From positions 148,471 to 212,470 of the forward strand of contig QANT01005788.1 of NCBI GenBank assembly GCA_003254885.1: a stretch of 64,000 bases of DNA, given 5' to 3'. The stretch's first letter is position 1. Every line of letters starts with the position of its first letter. The translations under genes were made by a program, and so were the position numbers. Under the pieces are notes generated by a model, which saw only the letters and a program-made list of their open reading frames with translations, was not told the origin of the DNA and did no database searches. This document shows positions 11,325 to 24,916 of the stretch, one piece after another. The DNA is from Purshia tridentata (taxonomy: Eukaryota > Streptophyta > Magnoliopsida > Rosales > Rosaceae).

Positions 11325-14300
11325 TCATAGGAAATAAGTTAACTGCTCCTTCTTTCTCGACCCCCCCTCACCATATAGGTCGTTCCACTGCTTCAATTCA
11401 TTCATCATAGATCCCTCAGCTGCAAAGCTAGCTGCAACCTGCATCCCAAATAATAACAAGTATTAAAGCTGATATCTGAATTATCAAATGGCAATAAACC
11501 AATATGAATGCCAACCCTTTATGCATCAGCAATGTCAGATGCTGTATCTTTAATCCATGAACATGTCAAATTCATGGCTAATGTATGTAACAAAAACCAA
11601 AGGTCAAAAACCAAGCACTTCACAGAAACACAACTAAAAAAGAAAGTTGAGAAAGAAATAGAAAATGTGATTTTTATGCACACAGAGAGAGAGAGAGTGA
11701 GAGAGAGAGAGAGAGAGTATGGAAAGGAAAATACGTGCCACATTAATGAAAAAGCTCTTGCTGGTAACATCAAATCATACCTGATTCTTCGCCAGCCTGA
11801 AGTCTTCCATGTTTAAGGGCCTGAGGATGATTACTCGTTCTTCTTTTGTATCTTCTGAGGCATCTTCTGGATTTTGTCCTCCTGCAGCTCTCTTCTTTTT
11901 CTCCTAAAAGAAATCATTGATCAATGAATTCGAGTTACTACAGCATCAGATTAAGCTTTGGTTTAAACTACAGAAATAGATAACTTACCATATCCTTCTT
12001 TCTCTCTGCCTGTATTAATTCCCGAACCGGCCGATAGGCAGCTGTTGTACACAAGTTCTGTGAAAAAGTGATGTGACTGTCAGTTATAGCTAAGTATGCA
12101 TTGGACCTCCAAACAACCAAAGATATAATCAAAATTCTGACCTTAAGATCACTTCCACTAAATCCTTCAGTCATAGTTGCAAGCTCCTTGTATTCTAGTC
12201 GTTCTTCCACCTTATCTTTTGCCAACAGAGTTCTCAGAATCATTTCTCTGTTCTCCGCAGTTGGTAACCCCACCAAAATTCTGTTTTACAAACAGCACTA
12301 TCATAAGCAAAATTGTTTGAGCAATTTTAATGTTACCGATTTCATTGAACATCAAATATGTTACCGCTATATTACAGACTTGCTTCATCTAATTTCTCTT
12401 CACAAATGTCAGTTTGCTATCACAAACTCCATACTGATAACATCAAGTAACAGAATATATGGCACCATCATAAGTTATCAAAGATGCATTGGTACCTGCG
12501 TTCAAAACGCCTGATAATTGCTTCATCAAGGTCAAATGGCCTGTTGGTTGCAGCAAGAACGAGGATTCGCACTCCTTGTTTAGTCATAAGCCCATCCCAA
12601 TGAGTCATAAATTCATTCTTTATCTTTCGCATGGCTTCATGCTCTCCAGCTCTTGTTCGCTGCCCAAGCATGCTGTCAACTTCATCTACAAAGATGATAG
12701 TTGGAGAGACTTTTGCTGCCAGGGAGAACAAAGCCCGAACATTTTTCTCATCTTCACCAAACCATTTAGAAGTAATGGTAGACATGGATACGTTAATGAA
12801 GCTTGCTCCAGCCTCCCTAGCAATGGCCTTCGCCAGCATTGTCTTCCCACTGCCAGGGGGACCAAATAGCAATATACCTCTACAAGGCTTCAGAAGGCCT
12901 CCATTGAAAAGATCTGGCCTCCGGAGAGGGAGCATTACCAATTCCTGAAGGGATTCTTTAATCTCATCCAAGGCGCCAATATCAGCAAATGTTACACCAA
13001 TCTCATAGGCTGGTATGACCTCTGGTCTTATGCGCTTCTCAAATTCATTATCGGGTTCCTGATAGAAATACATGGAGATATCTCAATTTCAATACTAATG
13101 GAAAAGTAGGGGAAGAAAGAAGTACATATACGTCATAAAATCTACAAAGGATATGAAATCTATGAGTAAAAATGTTCACAAAACCATAACAATATACTCT
13201 TCATGTTTCCTTCTAGTATGTTTGAGTGTGCGTATGTTAAATATCTATCAGGCACACGAGTAAAGAATAATTAAAAGAAGAATGGTGACGTACAACAGTT
13301 TTTGGTGCTGGAACTGAAGTCTCTGCTGGTGCAGCTGATGTCTCCGCTCCAGGTTTGTTTTCAGGAGCCGTGGTTTCAGCTTTTGTTTCCGCATTCAGAC
13401 CACCAGCCCCTTCTGCTTCCTATGATTAATACAGAAAAATCAGAAAATGATTACTCTAGTACTCAAATGTTTCCTGGAGTTACAGAACAATACAAACAGA
13501 AGTATAACAAACCTTTAATGGTTCAGCCTGGGCTTCCAGCTTCAATGTATCTTTGCCACTGAATTTGCTCTCCTGGAATATACTTAGACCATGGGACAAA
13601 CTGTTTTGCAGCCAAGACAGTAAGTACACAGAGTGGAAATAATAAGAAAACCATTTCCAACAAAATATATAATAACCTTACCTCTTGGACGAAATCACAA
13701 GTTTTCCATTTCTGTATTCAGGATCTTTGTTATTCATTAAATGATAAGAAACTGCTGATACCACAATCTCTTCAATATAGTTACTGAGATCAATTGTGTC
13801 TGCAATGCAGATCGAACCCAGATCATCACAATCAAGATCATTAGCTGAAAGTACTTCCATGATGTGGTTTTTGTTATCCTGAACCTGAATCATTTTCATA
13901 TCCTCCTCTAGTTGAGTCTTCCAGCTGACAAGATGGGATTCATTTTCAGGAGGCCTGATCTCAATGTTGTAAGGAAAAAGAGCATTAAGCCTCTCGTCAA
14001 CCTCTCTGTAGTCGTTACCCAGGTCCACCATTCGTGAACCAAGGATCAGAACAGATCCAGATAGCTTCTGCAACATTTTCTGGAACAAGTTATATATCCT
14101 TTGCGATCTAAATACGAGCTTGTCAGCGTCCCTAAGATACAGCACAATGGGACTAGTTTTTGAGACGTAAACCAAAACCTGAAAGTAAATACAAAGTTTA
14201 TTTCAGAGATCAATATCCTGGTGGGGAAATAAATGAAAAGCAAAGTCAAAAACTTTGTACAGAGCCATAGGAAAATACATGGTAGCATGCTGTTGACTGG

Positions 14301-16407
14301 TAAAAATCACAATAATAGCACAAAAAAGTATCATTAATTACCTTGTACAGGGACTGTATAAGAAGCTTCTCATCAAAAGACCAGCTGCTCGTGCGCTTAA
14401 GAGGAGCTAAAAAATATGAAGGGTTCATCAGAAGCATAAAGAAGAACAGAAAGAGGAGGGACAACAAAAGCTACACCAAGTATATACTACTGAAGAACAT
14501 GAAACCACAAATGTTCTCAGCATAAAATTGCATTATAAGGCATGGATTTTGAGTTAAAGAAATGAATCATCATATCAAATTTCAATTTCAATCTCTAGAT
14601 AATTGATTAAAAACAATAATTCAAATAGAAGTTCCGTTTTGTTGTCTCCAATGCTTCAACATAATTCCAACAGAACCACAGAACCAAGTCACAGACTTTT
14701 ACTTGGATGATACATTGTAAGCAGATTTTTTTAACATTTCGTTACAATACCATGCCAGCCAAACCAAGACATGTTGGTCTTTGGTTGTAAGACAAAGCCA
14801 AGACACTGCAAAGGGACTGGCACACCTTGTAAGCAGATTTTAACACATAACGGAAAAGACCAATAAACAGCCAGATCTTTCTTGTAACAAACAGAAGCAT
14901 TTTTTTCAATGATTTTCTTTTTCAGGTATAATTGATAGGAAAGTACCTGGATTTGCAGGAGTGCTCTGAGAAGCAAGGTTACTGATATTAGCCGAAGCAG
15001 AAAAATTTCTACGAAGCTTTGGAGGATTAGGAGAGCCTTCTATCCTCCTGCAGTTACAGGATTCAGATATAGTTATTATAATATAATTAAATAAACCAGT
15101 AAGGAACTAACATATTTCACTTTAAATGAATCAAAGACATTATCCACTGGCCCTCCCATACCTTGATACAATATCCACACCGCTGCTTTGCCTTCGTAAT
15201 TTGCCTACAAGCAGATTTCTGGTGAGTGCTATGTCATAGATAGAGAATCACAGAATACTATTTAGAAGGAAAATTGTATAATAATTAGAAAATAATCAAA
15301 TATCCACCAAACTATAATTAATAGTTTTCAACAATACCTCTGACTTCTTCCCTTGGAGGAAAGATTGAAAATGATCCAAATAGAGAAGTGAACCGCTCTA
15401 GTGTCAACTCCGAATTGGACCTTTTAAAAGCCTACAAAACAACATAACAATTAGTAAGTAGACAAACATATGGAAATTAAATAGGTGACCCATCATGCAA
15501 ACTTGGAAGCATGATAAAATAGGAAGGCAACCCATTTATGTTAAAAGTGCATGTAAAGATCCCACGATTAGAAAAAAAAAATAATAATTATATTTATAAA
15601 TATTCTATATTAGTCTCAAACGTGAATATAATGGAAATAATTAATTTAAAGGAAAACTTACAGATGCTTTGTTAGAACCACCATATTTGCTCTGAACCTG
15701 TACAAAACCAACCATGATAAACATTAGTAGAAGAGAAAAAACCAAAAAATATAAATTTATATCACAGTGTCTGTCCATACTATTACTCACCTTCAGAGAA
15801 AAATCTGTTACATCTAAGAGCAACAACTTGGCTTGGAAGTAATGGGCTAAAGCCTTGGCAAGCAGTTGTTGGTAAAGTTCTTCAAGATAGAAAACAGAGT
15901 AAATACAGAGATTATGATGATGATATTAATATAGAGAGAATTAGATATTGCAGAGATTACAAACCAGCAGGGCCAGAGAGCAAAATGGCTCGACTTGCAG
16001 GAGAGAGATTTCGGGTGTACTTAGAAACCTCAGCGCTCTTGAGATGGACATAGGCAGCACTCGTCAGCAACACTCGTGTCTGTTCACTGTAAATTAACCC
16101 AAAAACCAGAGACTTTCAAAATCTCGAGGCCGAGAAATTAACACTGAATGGAGGGATTATTATGGGATATTAATTGGTACGTAGTGAACCTGAGATAGTA
16201 AGGAAATTGGTCGAAGGTGACGTTGGAGTCTCGGCCATCAACGATCTGTCGTATCAACTCCTGCTCGACCCGCTCGGGTGTAACGCCGTTGGCGAAAGCG
16301 TCGTTTCCGGCCCATTTGCTCATGGTCTGACCCGATGCCAGCCCAAGCCCCACCCCCACTCCCATCCCCACTCCCAGCGCCGATAGCAGAATGCCTTTCT
16401 GTTCCAT
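11325..16407 (-). CDS. DAA1: AAA-type ATPase of the DAA1 (DUO1-activated ATPase) family
   Basis: Sixteen exons, minus strand: 16190-16407, 15965-16086, 15791-15879, 15662-15697, 15338-15431, 15162-15204, 14947-15047, 14342-14406, 13682-14178, 13513-13600, 13294-13419, 12496-13058, 12142-12280, 11989-12057, 11781-11903 and 11325-11438. All junctions are GT-AG and the frame is unbroken for 828 aa. The N-terminus is a Gly/Val-rich hydrophobic stretch (GVGMGVGVGLGLASGQ), a likely membrane or organelle signal. A single AAA module follows near the C-terminus: Walker A GPPGSGKT at about 559-566, Walker B IIFVDEVD at 614-621, sensor 1 in AATNRPFDLDEA, Arg fingers in IIRRFERR. It is closely related to Msp1/spastin-type meiotic-clade ATPases. 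Length matches Arabidopsis At1g64110 as I recall it. The substrate is unknown, so protein remodelling is inference. Confidence 0.93.
11684..11718. repeat. (GA)n microsatellite inside an intron
   Basis: A GA-rich run interrupted once by GTGA. It lies in the last intron (11439-11780) of the AAA ATPase gene and does not touch either splice site. Confidence 0.8.
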
Positions 16408-17009
16408 CTTTCTCTCTCTGTTTTTGTCTCTGGCTTTTGTCTGTGTTTTGTCTGCTTTTGTCTCTGTTTTAGGCTTTCAAACAACGTACACAATCTGATT
16501 CATGAGTTTCGTCGTTAAAGAACCAAATTTTGCAACATAACTCAACCTCTGCGCAATTGCATTCGAATATTAACCGCTACAAACGATTGGAACAATATAA
16601 AGGCTTCTATTTTTCGTGCCAGAGATGTAAGCAAACGTGTCGGGAAGGATCGAAAGTCTCGAAATATAAGGCCCTGTTTAGTAACACCGTCGGAAAAATC
16701 TTGAAAAACTTGTTTTGTTGTTGTCTGGCTCAGAGCACTCTCGGACACAGAGAGAGAAACGAAGAAAGCCCGAAATTGACGAATTTCTAAACCTCTAATG
16801 GCTTATATTGTGTGTGTGTGGTTTAGTGGCGAAAGAAGTGGATCGCCGGGAAAAGGTGGGTTAATGGCGGCGGAGAGAGAGTGGAGGTGAAGAGGTTGGT
16901 TTCCCGCTTTTGCAGGGCTGTCTGTTCCTCTCTCTCTCGGTGTGTTTTTGAGATTTTAAAGAAAGAGTGAGAGAGAGAGTGTGTTTGGGTGTCACTGTGT
17001 GTTTTCGTT
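16408..17009 (-). other. Upstream region of the AAA ATPase gene
   Basis: This holds the leader and promoter of the minus-strand AAA gene. It includes CT-rich tracts just upstream of the ATG (minus strand GA-rich to plus CT-rich) and further GA/TC-rich stretches near 16880-16990. No convincing ORF. Confidence 0.5.
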
Positions 17010-17420
17010 ACGTGTCGATGTTTGGACGCATTAGATTTCGGTTTGGACAGTTTATAATGGCTTCGGTCCTTGGGATTTGAAATTTCTTTGACGTTCTTTA
17101 TTAAAAAAAAAATCCAAAAGTAAAAAAAAGTCATCAAATTTGTTGATTATAATTTTTATATATATCATATATATATATAATCCAATAAATTCAATAATGC
17201 AAAATTTAGATTAACGTGTCGATGTTTGGACGCATTAGATTTCGGTTTGGACAGTTTATTATGGCTTCGGTCCTTGGGATTTGAAATTTCTTTGACGTTC
17301 TTTATTAAAAAAAAAAAACAAAATCCAAAAGTAAAAAAAAAGTCATCAAATTTGTTGATTATATATATATCATATATATATATGTAATCCAATAAATTCA
17401 ATAATGCAAAATTTAGATTA
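17010..17420. repeat. Tandem duplication, about 203-bp unit
   Basis: The block beginning cgtgtcgatgtttggacgc at about 17010 recurs at about 17214. Both copies continue through the same unique sequence, a poly-A run and a TA-rich stretch, and end in aaaatttagatta. Differences are mainly homopolymer and TA-repeat length, so the duplication is recent. It lies in the far upstream region of the AAA ATPase gene. Confidence 0.9.
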
Positions 17421-20400
17421 TTTTTCATGCTCATTTACTCCAAAGAGTTAAAAAATAAAAAAAATGTTGAGAAATTTAATTATGGTAAAATAAATAGAAG
17501 AAATGCTCGTGATAATAGCCAAAAGACTGAAAAATATCTAATTTGACTTGTTAATGGGTAGAATGATACAATGAAACATTGAAATTTACAATTATATATA
17601 TGTCATTTATATTAAATTGAAATTAAACTTAAATCTTTAATTCATGGACAGAATCATAATGTAACTATCCCTAAGTTTCAAATTTTCTAAAAATCCTTCG
17701 AAAACTATGTTTATAGCATGTTAATAGGTGGGAAGTTCTTAAAAATTATGTGTATGGCATACTCTATTCCTAGGAAGTATATAATGATCACGTCATTATT
17801 TCGTGCATTTTATTAGACATTTTAAGATTGATTGCAACTCAATGCACAAAACTACATAAGTATGATTATTGTTAAACAATAAAATAAAATTTGAAAACCC
17901 TAACAAATTATAGACAATAGTAAAAGTTTATAAACTGGGATTCAAATCCTCGGTTAGTTTATAACATACTTTGTTAAGATTAAAACGAATATTATTTTAC
18001 TCTATTACAAAAATATTCACTATTGTATTATGTGATTGACACGTATTTTTTAAATAACACGTGTTTTTTGAATGACAGATTTTAACTATTTAATACGATT
18101 ATAATGCCTATCCATGAGTATTTTTTGACTAAAACTTCTCGGAAAATTACATTAGAATAGAACCAAAATTGAGTAATATTTATAAGAGTATGGGAGGGGC
18201 TGAGTGGTTTGTATTTTACGGACTTCGAAATAAAGTGTCAGGAGCTGCAGCCTGATAGAGCCCAAATGGGAGAAGAGGATAAGCTTCAACATCACCAACT
18301 TTGGACCTCTCCACTAACCGCACCTCTCTAGTTCTCCTATATATCTCCACCCTTCGAATTCGATCGGGACCCACATCATATGGCTGAATTTTAACGGCTC
18401 TGATGAATTTGCTTGACTAGGGCTAATTGGCAGTAGCCTTCTTTCATTTGTATCTGTTGCATTGAATGTTGGTCATATGACTGTCTGATCTGTGTCACCC
18501 CCTATGTACAGTAGTTGCACATGTGAGATTGAATATCAGACGACATTTCCTATTGGGTTATTGCCCAATCCATTACTCAATGCCTGCGTGTAAATTAATA
18601 TCAGAATATGTGATCATGTGGAAATAGAACGTATCATTTTTGTCGAATTATTCTACTTATTTATCTCTTTTACTATTAAATTTACAATATATAACTTATT
18701 AGATGTAATTGAAAGACCGAGATCTTTGCTATAAATGATTAGTTTAATACAAAATGTTGATCAATCTCTGACAACTTCAATTTTAGGGCATAGTAGTTGT
18801 CTAATTTGCAGGACCATAATTGACCCTCTACGGTGTACAGGCTAGGCAAACGCACAAGGCCCGGCATGGAAACATAGCATAAGGTCTCTTTGAAGAATTT
18901 TAGGTCATTAGTCCAATGAAAGAAAAGTATTATCTTTTGTAACCTTTCAAGCAACTTAGGCTAATGTTCTAAGTTGAACCTATACTTATCAGAAAAATAA
19001 AAGTGTGTCTCGTTTATTTAAGTTGTATAAACCCAATTCAATATAATAAAAGTGGACTTGTCTTTAAGTCAATATATGTAAGCTCTATACGTGTATATTA
19101 GAGTTGCACGTGAATGAGGGTGTTAATAATAATAACACATAATACATGCAAATTTCAACCTACAGGTAAAAAAGGGTGTTAATTTGATATGTATATTGAT
19201 TCATTGCAGTTTATGTATACATGAATACATGCATGCATGTTGCATGCATACATGCCAATAAAATTATAGAACAATTCTCTTGGGGATGTGTCTGTCCACC
19301 CCCCCCAATGTTCTCTGTTTTTTTGTGAGCTTAAAGGCCCTCTGATTGTGCCTTTGGTTCTTTCTTCAATTCACAGTATTTGAAAGCAGATTCTATGGGA
19401 ATCAGGACCGGCAGCAACATTGAACATTTGATACCAGGGATTATGTGGGTCACGTCCTGTGGGTAATTATAGTATAAAGTTGCCTCACTGTATCTGAACC
19501 ACTCCCATATATGGCAGGCAAGGTTTGGCTCAGTGTGGATATCCACTACAGCTAGCTGTATTGCACATGACATGGAGACAGGAGTAGGCAACAGAGGCAT
19601 TGTCATGATTTGCAAGTAACCTAGCAATTGGGATTAGTTATATATAGGTGACCTCTCGGTGTATATATTATATATATGTATGACTGTAACTTTTACATTC
19701 TCCAATTACACCCTCTCTTACACGATAAGCTTACCTCTCTCATTGGAGTTTTACCCAAAATTGGCTTTTGGGTATTTGCAAGACTTAATATATATGTAGA
19801 ATGCATATAGACCCTAAAACATATGTCAATGTGAGACACTGAGACTGTCACACTTTTGTACAATTTGTAGAGCTTGCATTTTGTTCATTTGGGCGTGTTT
19901 TTAGTCACAGAGGCACCATGTCATGAGCATGACCCAAACTTTTTGTTTCCTTTTCTTTTTCTTAGTCAGAGTATGTGTCACCCATCAAAATGGCATGTGC
20001 TATACACGGAGGACTATCACATATGAGATATATATATATCTCCATACATTACAAATACAATGAATGGCATATTTATCGAAATATTTCCTGACAACTTTGG
20101 TATGAATGATTCAAATTGTTAAAGAGCATGCAAGTAGAAGTATGACTTTGTATAAAGATTAAAGAATGATATATGTTTGGATAGTGGGAAAAGAAGTGGA
20201 CCCAGAAATAGAAAATGTGGGCATGCAGAAACCAAATTTCTAAGAAATCGTGTTAATATTTAGTATCTTGAAGGGGAACCAACTCGTTATGTCTCTCATA
20301 ATGTCTGCAACATTGGACCTAGATGGTTCTTAGAAAGAAAGAGAGATTGGATCATTGGATGAGATGGGAATAGCTGCAAGTGTGTTTAAGGCCTTACGAG

Positions 20401-20689
20401 TCATATATAGAAGCAAGAGCCTGTGATTTTGATGTACATGCAGTGTGTATATATCACATATATATTTTTACTGACACAGAGCAATGATATTATTGGGAGT
20501 ACAAACTGTTATGTATCAGATCAGACTTCTTGTGTATGATACACAAAAAGAGGAAAGATGAATTCAAGTAAAAGAAATGGATGATGGCAATTGGCAACAA
20601 CTTGTCCTTTGGAATTTTATCTTTTTATGTGACAGAGCAGCCTTTACTTTACCATAGCTTCTGCAACATTTTTTTCATACAACAACTCC
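17421..20689. other. Intergenic, no gene seen
   Basis: AT-rich with several tetranucleotide-like ATGC runs near 19226-19250. A 98-codon open frame at 19331-19627 on the minus strand starts from a non-ATG codon and has no recognisable features. I support no gene here. Confidence 0.5.
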
Positions 20690-20695
20690 AAAAAA
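20690..20695 (-). terminator. RNA polymerase III terminator
   Basis: Read on the minus strand, a run of six T follows the 3' end of the tRNA by about 12 bases, as expected for Pol III termination. Confidence 0.7.
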
Positions 20696-20707
20696 TGGTA
20701 TTGATAA

Positions 20708-20791
20708 TGTCAGAAGTGGGATTTGAACCCACGCCCTCGTTAGAGGACCAGAACTTGAGTCTGGCGCCTTAGACCACTCGGCCATCCTGAC
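20708..20791 (-). tRNA. tRNA-Leu (anticodon CAA)
   Basis: The minus strand folds into a complete 84-nt cloverleaf with a long variable arm, typical of tRNA-Leu. The acceptor stem pairs GTCAGGA with TTCTGAC and the discriminator is A. The D arm contains box A GGCCGAGTGGTCTAAGG. The anticodon stem CCAGA/TCTGG encloses the loop CTCAAGT, anticodon CAA, which reads UUG. The T arm is GTGGG-TTCAAAT-CCCAC. There is no intron. It does not resemble the chloroplast trnL genes, so it is most likely a nuclear gene. Confidence 0.95.
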
Positions 20792-22164
20792 TGTTTGTTA
20801 TAAGTGGTCTCACTTATATATTTAACCTACAAAAGATGTGATAAAATACCGTAAATGCAAATTGTGGTGACACCTTGTTAGTCGTGTACCATACCAAATT
20901 TCCTTTACTCGACGCAGAATCTTCAGAGAGCGTTTTATAATTTAAAATTTCTTTTTTTTTTAATTTTTAATTTTTAAATTATGTAAAGCTAAGTTGTTTA
21001 CTTATACACTGTATAGTTACTCTATAATTGGCCATTTAAATATATTTGAGGTCACGAAATACATGAGCCTTATCGAAGAAGAAGAATTGATTAAAGATTT
21101 TTACTATTATAAAGTCTCGAGACGAGTTTAGTCTTACAGGCTTTATCAAAAATAGTATTATCTAAAATACCATTTATATAACAAAACATTCATTTTAAAA
21201 CAACTTAATAAAAAAATGTATATTTGTAAAACACAATAATTAAAATAAAATTTTAAAAATAAAAACACTATGTGTTTGATTTGAGTACGTGTTAATTTGG
21301 AATTAGAATACTGATACAAGTAGTTCAACTCACTTAATTAATTGAATATGAAAAATAAGTGAAGAACAACACATTTAATATGAAATATATAATTTGTTAA
21401 AGTAAATCTAACCATTAAATAAGTTATAATTCACTTATCCTCATATTAAATAATTTAGATCAATAGAAGGGATTATATATTTAATGATTAGATTCAATGC
21501 AAAGCTCAAACTGTGGAATTGTGGATCATGGTCCACTAGTAATGCAGGCTGGGTTCGAGCCTCGAGCCCGTTTTCTAGTCCTTTTGGTTTTGTTCAACTT
21601 TGACATAGCAAATTCTACAAGTGGGTTTTACCTTAGATGAGTCGTAGAGTAATTCTATTTGCAAAGTCAAATACCACATGTTCATTACAATGGGCAACAC
21701 CGCCTACTTATACAGTTATACCCAGCAGCCATGCCTTTATAAATTAAATAGTTTATTCGTCACAGAGACCAGTGGGAAGGGAATTGAATGAAGAAAATAA
21801 GTTAAAACAATGTGCTCATCCGACAAATGCTGACTTTGAAGATCTTCTCAGGCCAAAATAATGATTTCTTTTTATTTTCTTTTCCCTTTGCTATCCATCT
21901 TACATATGAACAAAGAATCAAGCTGATCCTCTTGACTATAAAGGACTTCAGAGCCAACCACTGTGACTTCACATTAACTTAGTGGGGGACTTCAACTGCA
22001 TTCTGCTGAAATTTGCTTCATCAACATCACTGACACAGAGCAAGCAGCTAGTCTTGTAGTGGGCCTTGGCCCTCTGATCCTCGGATGGAATGCAAACCAT
22101 TAGTTTGGATGCTTCTTTGAGAGTGGACTGGCCGATGAATGAATAACAAGGACAAGTCTTCGAC
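20792..22164. other. Intergenic, no gene seen
   Basis: AT-rich DNA upstream of the tRNA gene and downstream of the CPBP protease gene. The last few hundred bases are probably the protease 3' UTR. No other feature is supported. Confidence 0.5.
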
Positions 22165-24694
22165 TTATTTCATTAAATCCAAAAATACAAAGCCATTCCA
22201 AAGGCTATGCAAGAGCATTGAAGGTAATAGATTCCTCGACCGTGCAAATATAACACCCATCACCACCCCGAGAAATATAAGCGGTAGCATCCTCTGTACA
22301 TTGAAATGTGCTAAAGCAAAGACTACTGAGCTCACTAATATTGCAGACCATACTGGGATGTACTTGGTCAAGGAAGGAAGTAGGAAACCCCGAAAGACTA
22401 TTTCCTCCCACACAGGAGCACACACTGAAACTACTACTGCATAAAGTGCCATTGCAACTGGATCCCTTGCCAAAATTGATTGCTCAACACTTGATATCGT
22501 GACAGGAGTGGAAGGTAAAAGTGGCAGTAGGTTGAGGTTGAACTGTGAGAGCCGATTGACCAGGGGAAACATAAGGCATCCAAGGACAACATCTGAATGC
22601 CAGGTTCCTTTCAAGCTAAATCTAAACCAATCTGGAGGAAGAGGACGAAAACGAGATAAGCAGCGATGAAGGATCACAATTCCAGCAATACCCTCGGTCA
22701 CATCAGTTACCAAACTGAATAAGGCTTGTCCTCTAAATGTTAATGATTCCCTGCTGAAACCTGCCAGGTGAGCTGCAAATGGAACCATCCAAGAACCTAT
22801 GAACCAGAAAGCAACAACCCAGAGTAGCATAACCTGCAATGCATCATGTATATCACATCAACTTTGCCAATAACAGTGAATCCAGTTAATTTTCAACAAC
22901 AATGAAGAGGCAAAAGTTTCTTTTGTTATAAATCCTGGTTGTTAAGTACACCTCATTTCCATAATTTTTCCTTGACAACCCATCCCTAAAAGTAGAAGAT
23001 GAATAATGGCAGCTTGGTTCCACAACTATCATCTAGTCATATTCAATTCTAAGCTTCATCTTATACTATTGACGTGGCAAGCACTTACCTGCATTATGGT
23101 CTCTGCTGTCCATGGTACACTCCACCGACTTCCAATTGCCCTAAGCACTGCATCTGCAGCCTGAAATTTAACACCCCAAAAAGGAAATAAAATGAAAACC
23201 TTGATGCAACCTTATGTTTTTCAAATCCAAGTAATAATAGTTGTTTATAGAATTTTCCTGTCAGAAGTGATCATCATTTAATTCACTAGATAGGTGGAGC
23301 AATGAAAAGGAAATTGGAGTCATAATTTTAGTTTCTGATGGAGATGAAAATTAGACCACTTTCTTGTCCTTCAATGTCTTGATAACTATATGAAGCATAA
23401 CTGTAAAGCAAAGTATAGGTTACCACCATAGAAAGATGGTCCATGAGGCAATTCACTCACCAAAATTCATATACTGAAGAACTATATAACTTACCATGGT
23501 TTTAGAAACAGTAAATGCAGATGGTAACTGCCTAAAACTTCCATTAAACTTATATAGAGTGATGAACTTCCATTGAACTTTCATTGCTCAACTTAAGTCA
23601 AGTTAGAAAACTCCTTCTAGAGTGATGTGGTGACTGTTGCAATACTCTTGAACGCCATAAATCACTCTAACCCTTAAGACAATCTAATTCTTTGACAATA
23701 AAAAAAGGCTGCCTATCTGATGTCAGATGTAACTAATCTTCATTGTCTTAAAACTATCCCAATTGTAAGTCTTATACTTAATATAACACTAGTACGTTCA
23801 ACTACCATACAAATTATGTAGATGGATCAACAAGGCAGTTAGTCAACATGTCAGAAACCCAAACTATAATTCCTATTAATCTCAAGAGTAGTTTTGAAAA
23901 ATTTATGTGTGTTCTAGCTATTCAATATCCAGTTATTTTACACACTACAACAACAGCAACCAGACATGCATACAACGATTAAATATAGTATCTATGGCAC
24001 CCAATATGGAATGAACATTTCAAACTCATTGAATGAAGTAATAAAACCAAGGAAATATGACCTCTCGAAGAGTTACTGCCCAATCCCTTTTAACCACGTT
24101 AGAATCATCGAATTCGGACTTGACTACTTCCTCGGGCACCCCCAAGTGTCCAATACATTCAGATTTCGGGGTTTCTGAAGAGAACTCCTCTTGCCTAAAG
24201 CATGAAATTCTTGTCCATCTCTGAAAAATAACCCAAAACACAGACATGAAAACTACTAAGTACAAACTTAATGGATGATATAAAACAATACTCCCTCTGT
24301 TTGACCTCCGAGAAAACTATGGAAAATCAGAAAGAATACAAGAACCAAGTCTCACCCTTTTTCTCTGACAAATACTTCCATGAATAATAAGTAAAGCTCG
24401 ATTAGATATTCGATAGAAAAGTCCAAAATTTTCGAATTTTCATGCATTTTCTCGGCAAGAAAGCAGTAAACAAGCTGTAAACAATTGGCAAATGCGAAAC
24501 GAAATATAAACGAGGGAACATAAATTCCAAAAAATGCTTACGGTGTTGGAAGTCCTGGAATGAGATTCGGAGATCCTGAAACTCCGGGAAACTGGATATA
24601 AAGCCCCGGGTCGGGTCGAAACCCTAGTTTTGGGGACGGGGGATTGAAGGAAAGGGCGGCGAATGAGAGAGTGAGAGCAAGTGGAGCTCAACAT
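22165..24694 (-). CDS. CPBP (CAAX/ABI) family intramembrane protease, probably plastidial
   Basis: Four exons on the minus strand: 24542-24694, 24062-24220, 23089-23160 and 22165-22833. Junctions are GT-AG, all phase 0; the protein is 350 aa. The first 50 residues are rich in Ser, Arg and Thr with few acids, typical of a chloroplast transit peptide. The C-terminal half is polytopic and carries the glutamic-protease motifs: EEIVFRG (Glu271, Glu272, Arg276), His304 in FALAHF, and HSLWNG (His337, Asn341). Known for the family: membrane-embedded metal-independent glutamic proteases related to Rce1. The plant substrate is unknown. The start is the ATG at 24694; the longer open frame begins at GTG. 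A tiny upstream ORF lies in the leader. Confidence 0.9.
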
Positions 24695-24733
24695 GTTGTG
24701 AGCGAATTCTCCAAAGCTCCAAACACGCACTGT

Positions 24734-24739
24734 TTACAT
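24734..24739 (-). promoter_or_regulatory. Minimal upstream ORF, AUG-UAA, in the CPBP protease leader
   Basis: On the minus strand the sequence ATGTAA is the only ATG between the TATA box and the main ATG at 24694. The stop follows the start directly, and 39 nt separate it from the main ATG. AUG-stop elements are known to stall ribosomes and to mediate boron response in Arabidopsis NIP5;1. A regulatory role here is inference. Confidence 0.5.
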
Positions 24740-24909
24740 CAAACTTGAGAGAGGTTTCGCTCCGAATTCTTCCAATTCCTCTGCTTGTTTGGACGGTTGA
24801 GTGGCCTTTGCTTCTCCAATTCCCAGATAGAGAGAAATAGGAATTGGTTGGTTGGTTGGTTGGTTTCTCAGAAAGTGGTGGAGAAAGTTTGAGGTTTGTT
24901 AGTGCAGAG

Positions 24910-24916
24910 TTATATA
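24910..24916 (-). promoter_or_regulatory. TATA box of the CPBP protease gene
   Basis: Read on the minus strand this is TATATAA. Transcription would start near 24880, giving a leader of about 185 nt that includes the minimal uORF. Confidence 0.5.

Noticed and set aside
12101-12948. Plus-strand frames across the AAA ATPase core
   Set aside because: They are shadows of the AAA exons; Walker motifs are on the minus strand.
16672-16700. MITE-like left terminus GGCCCTGTTTAGTAACACCG
   Set aside because: No matching right terminus was found within the next several hundred bases.
19331-19627. 98-codon minus-strand open frame
   Set aside because: Starts at a non-ATG codon and has no domain, promoter or splice context.
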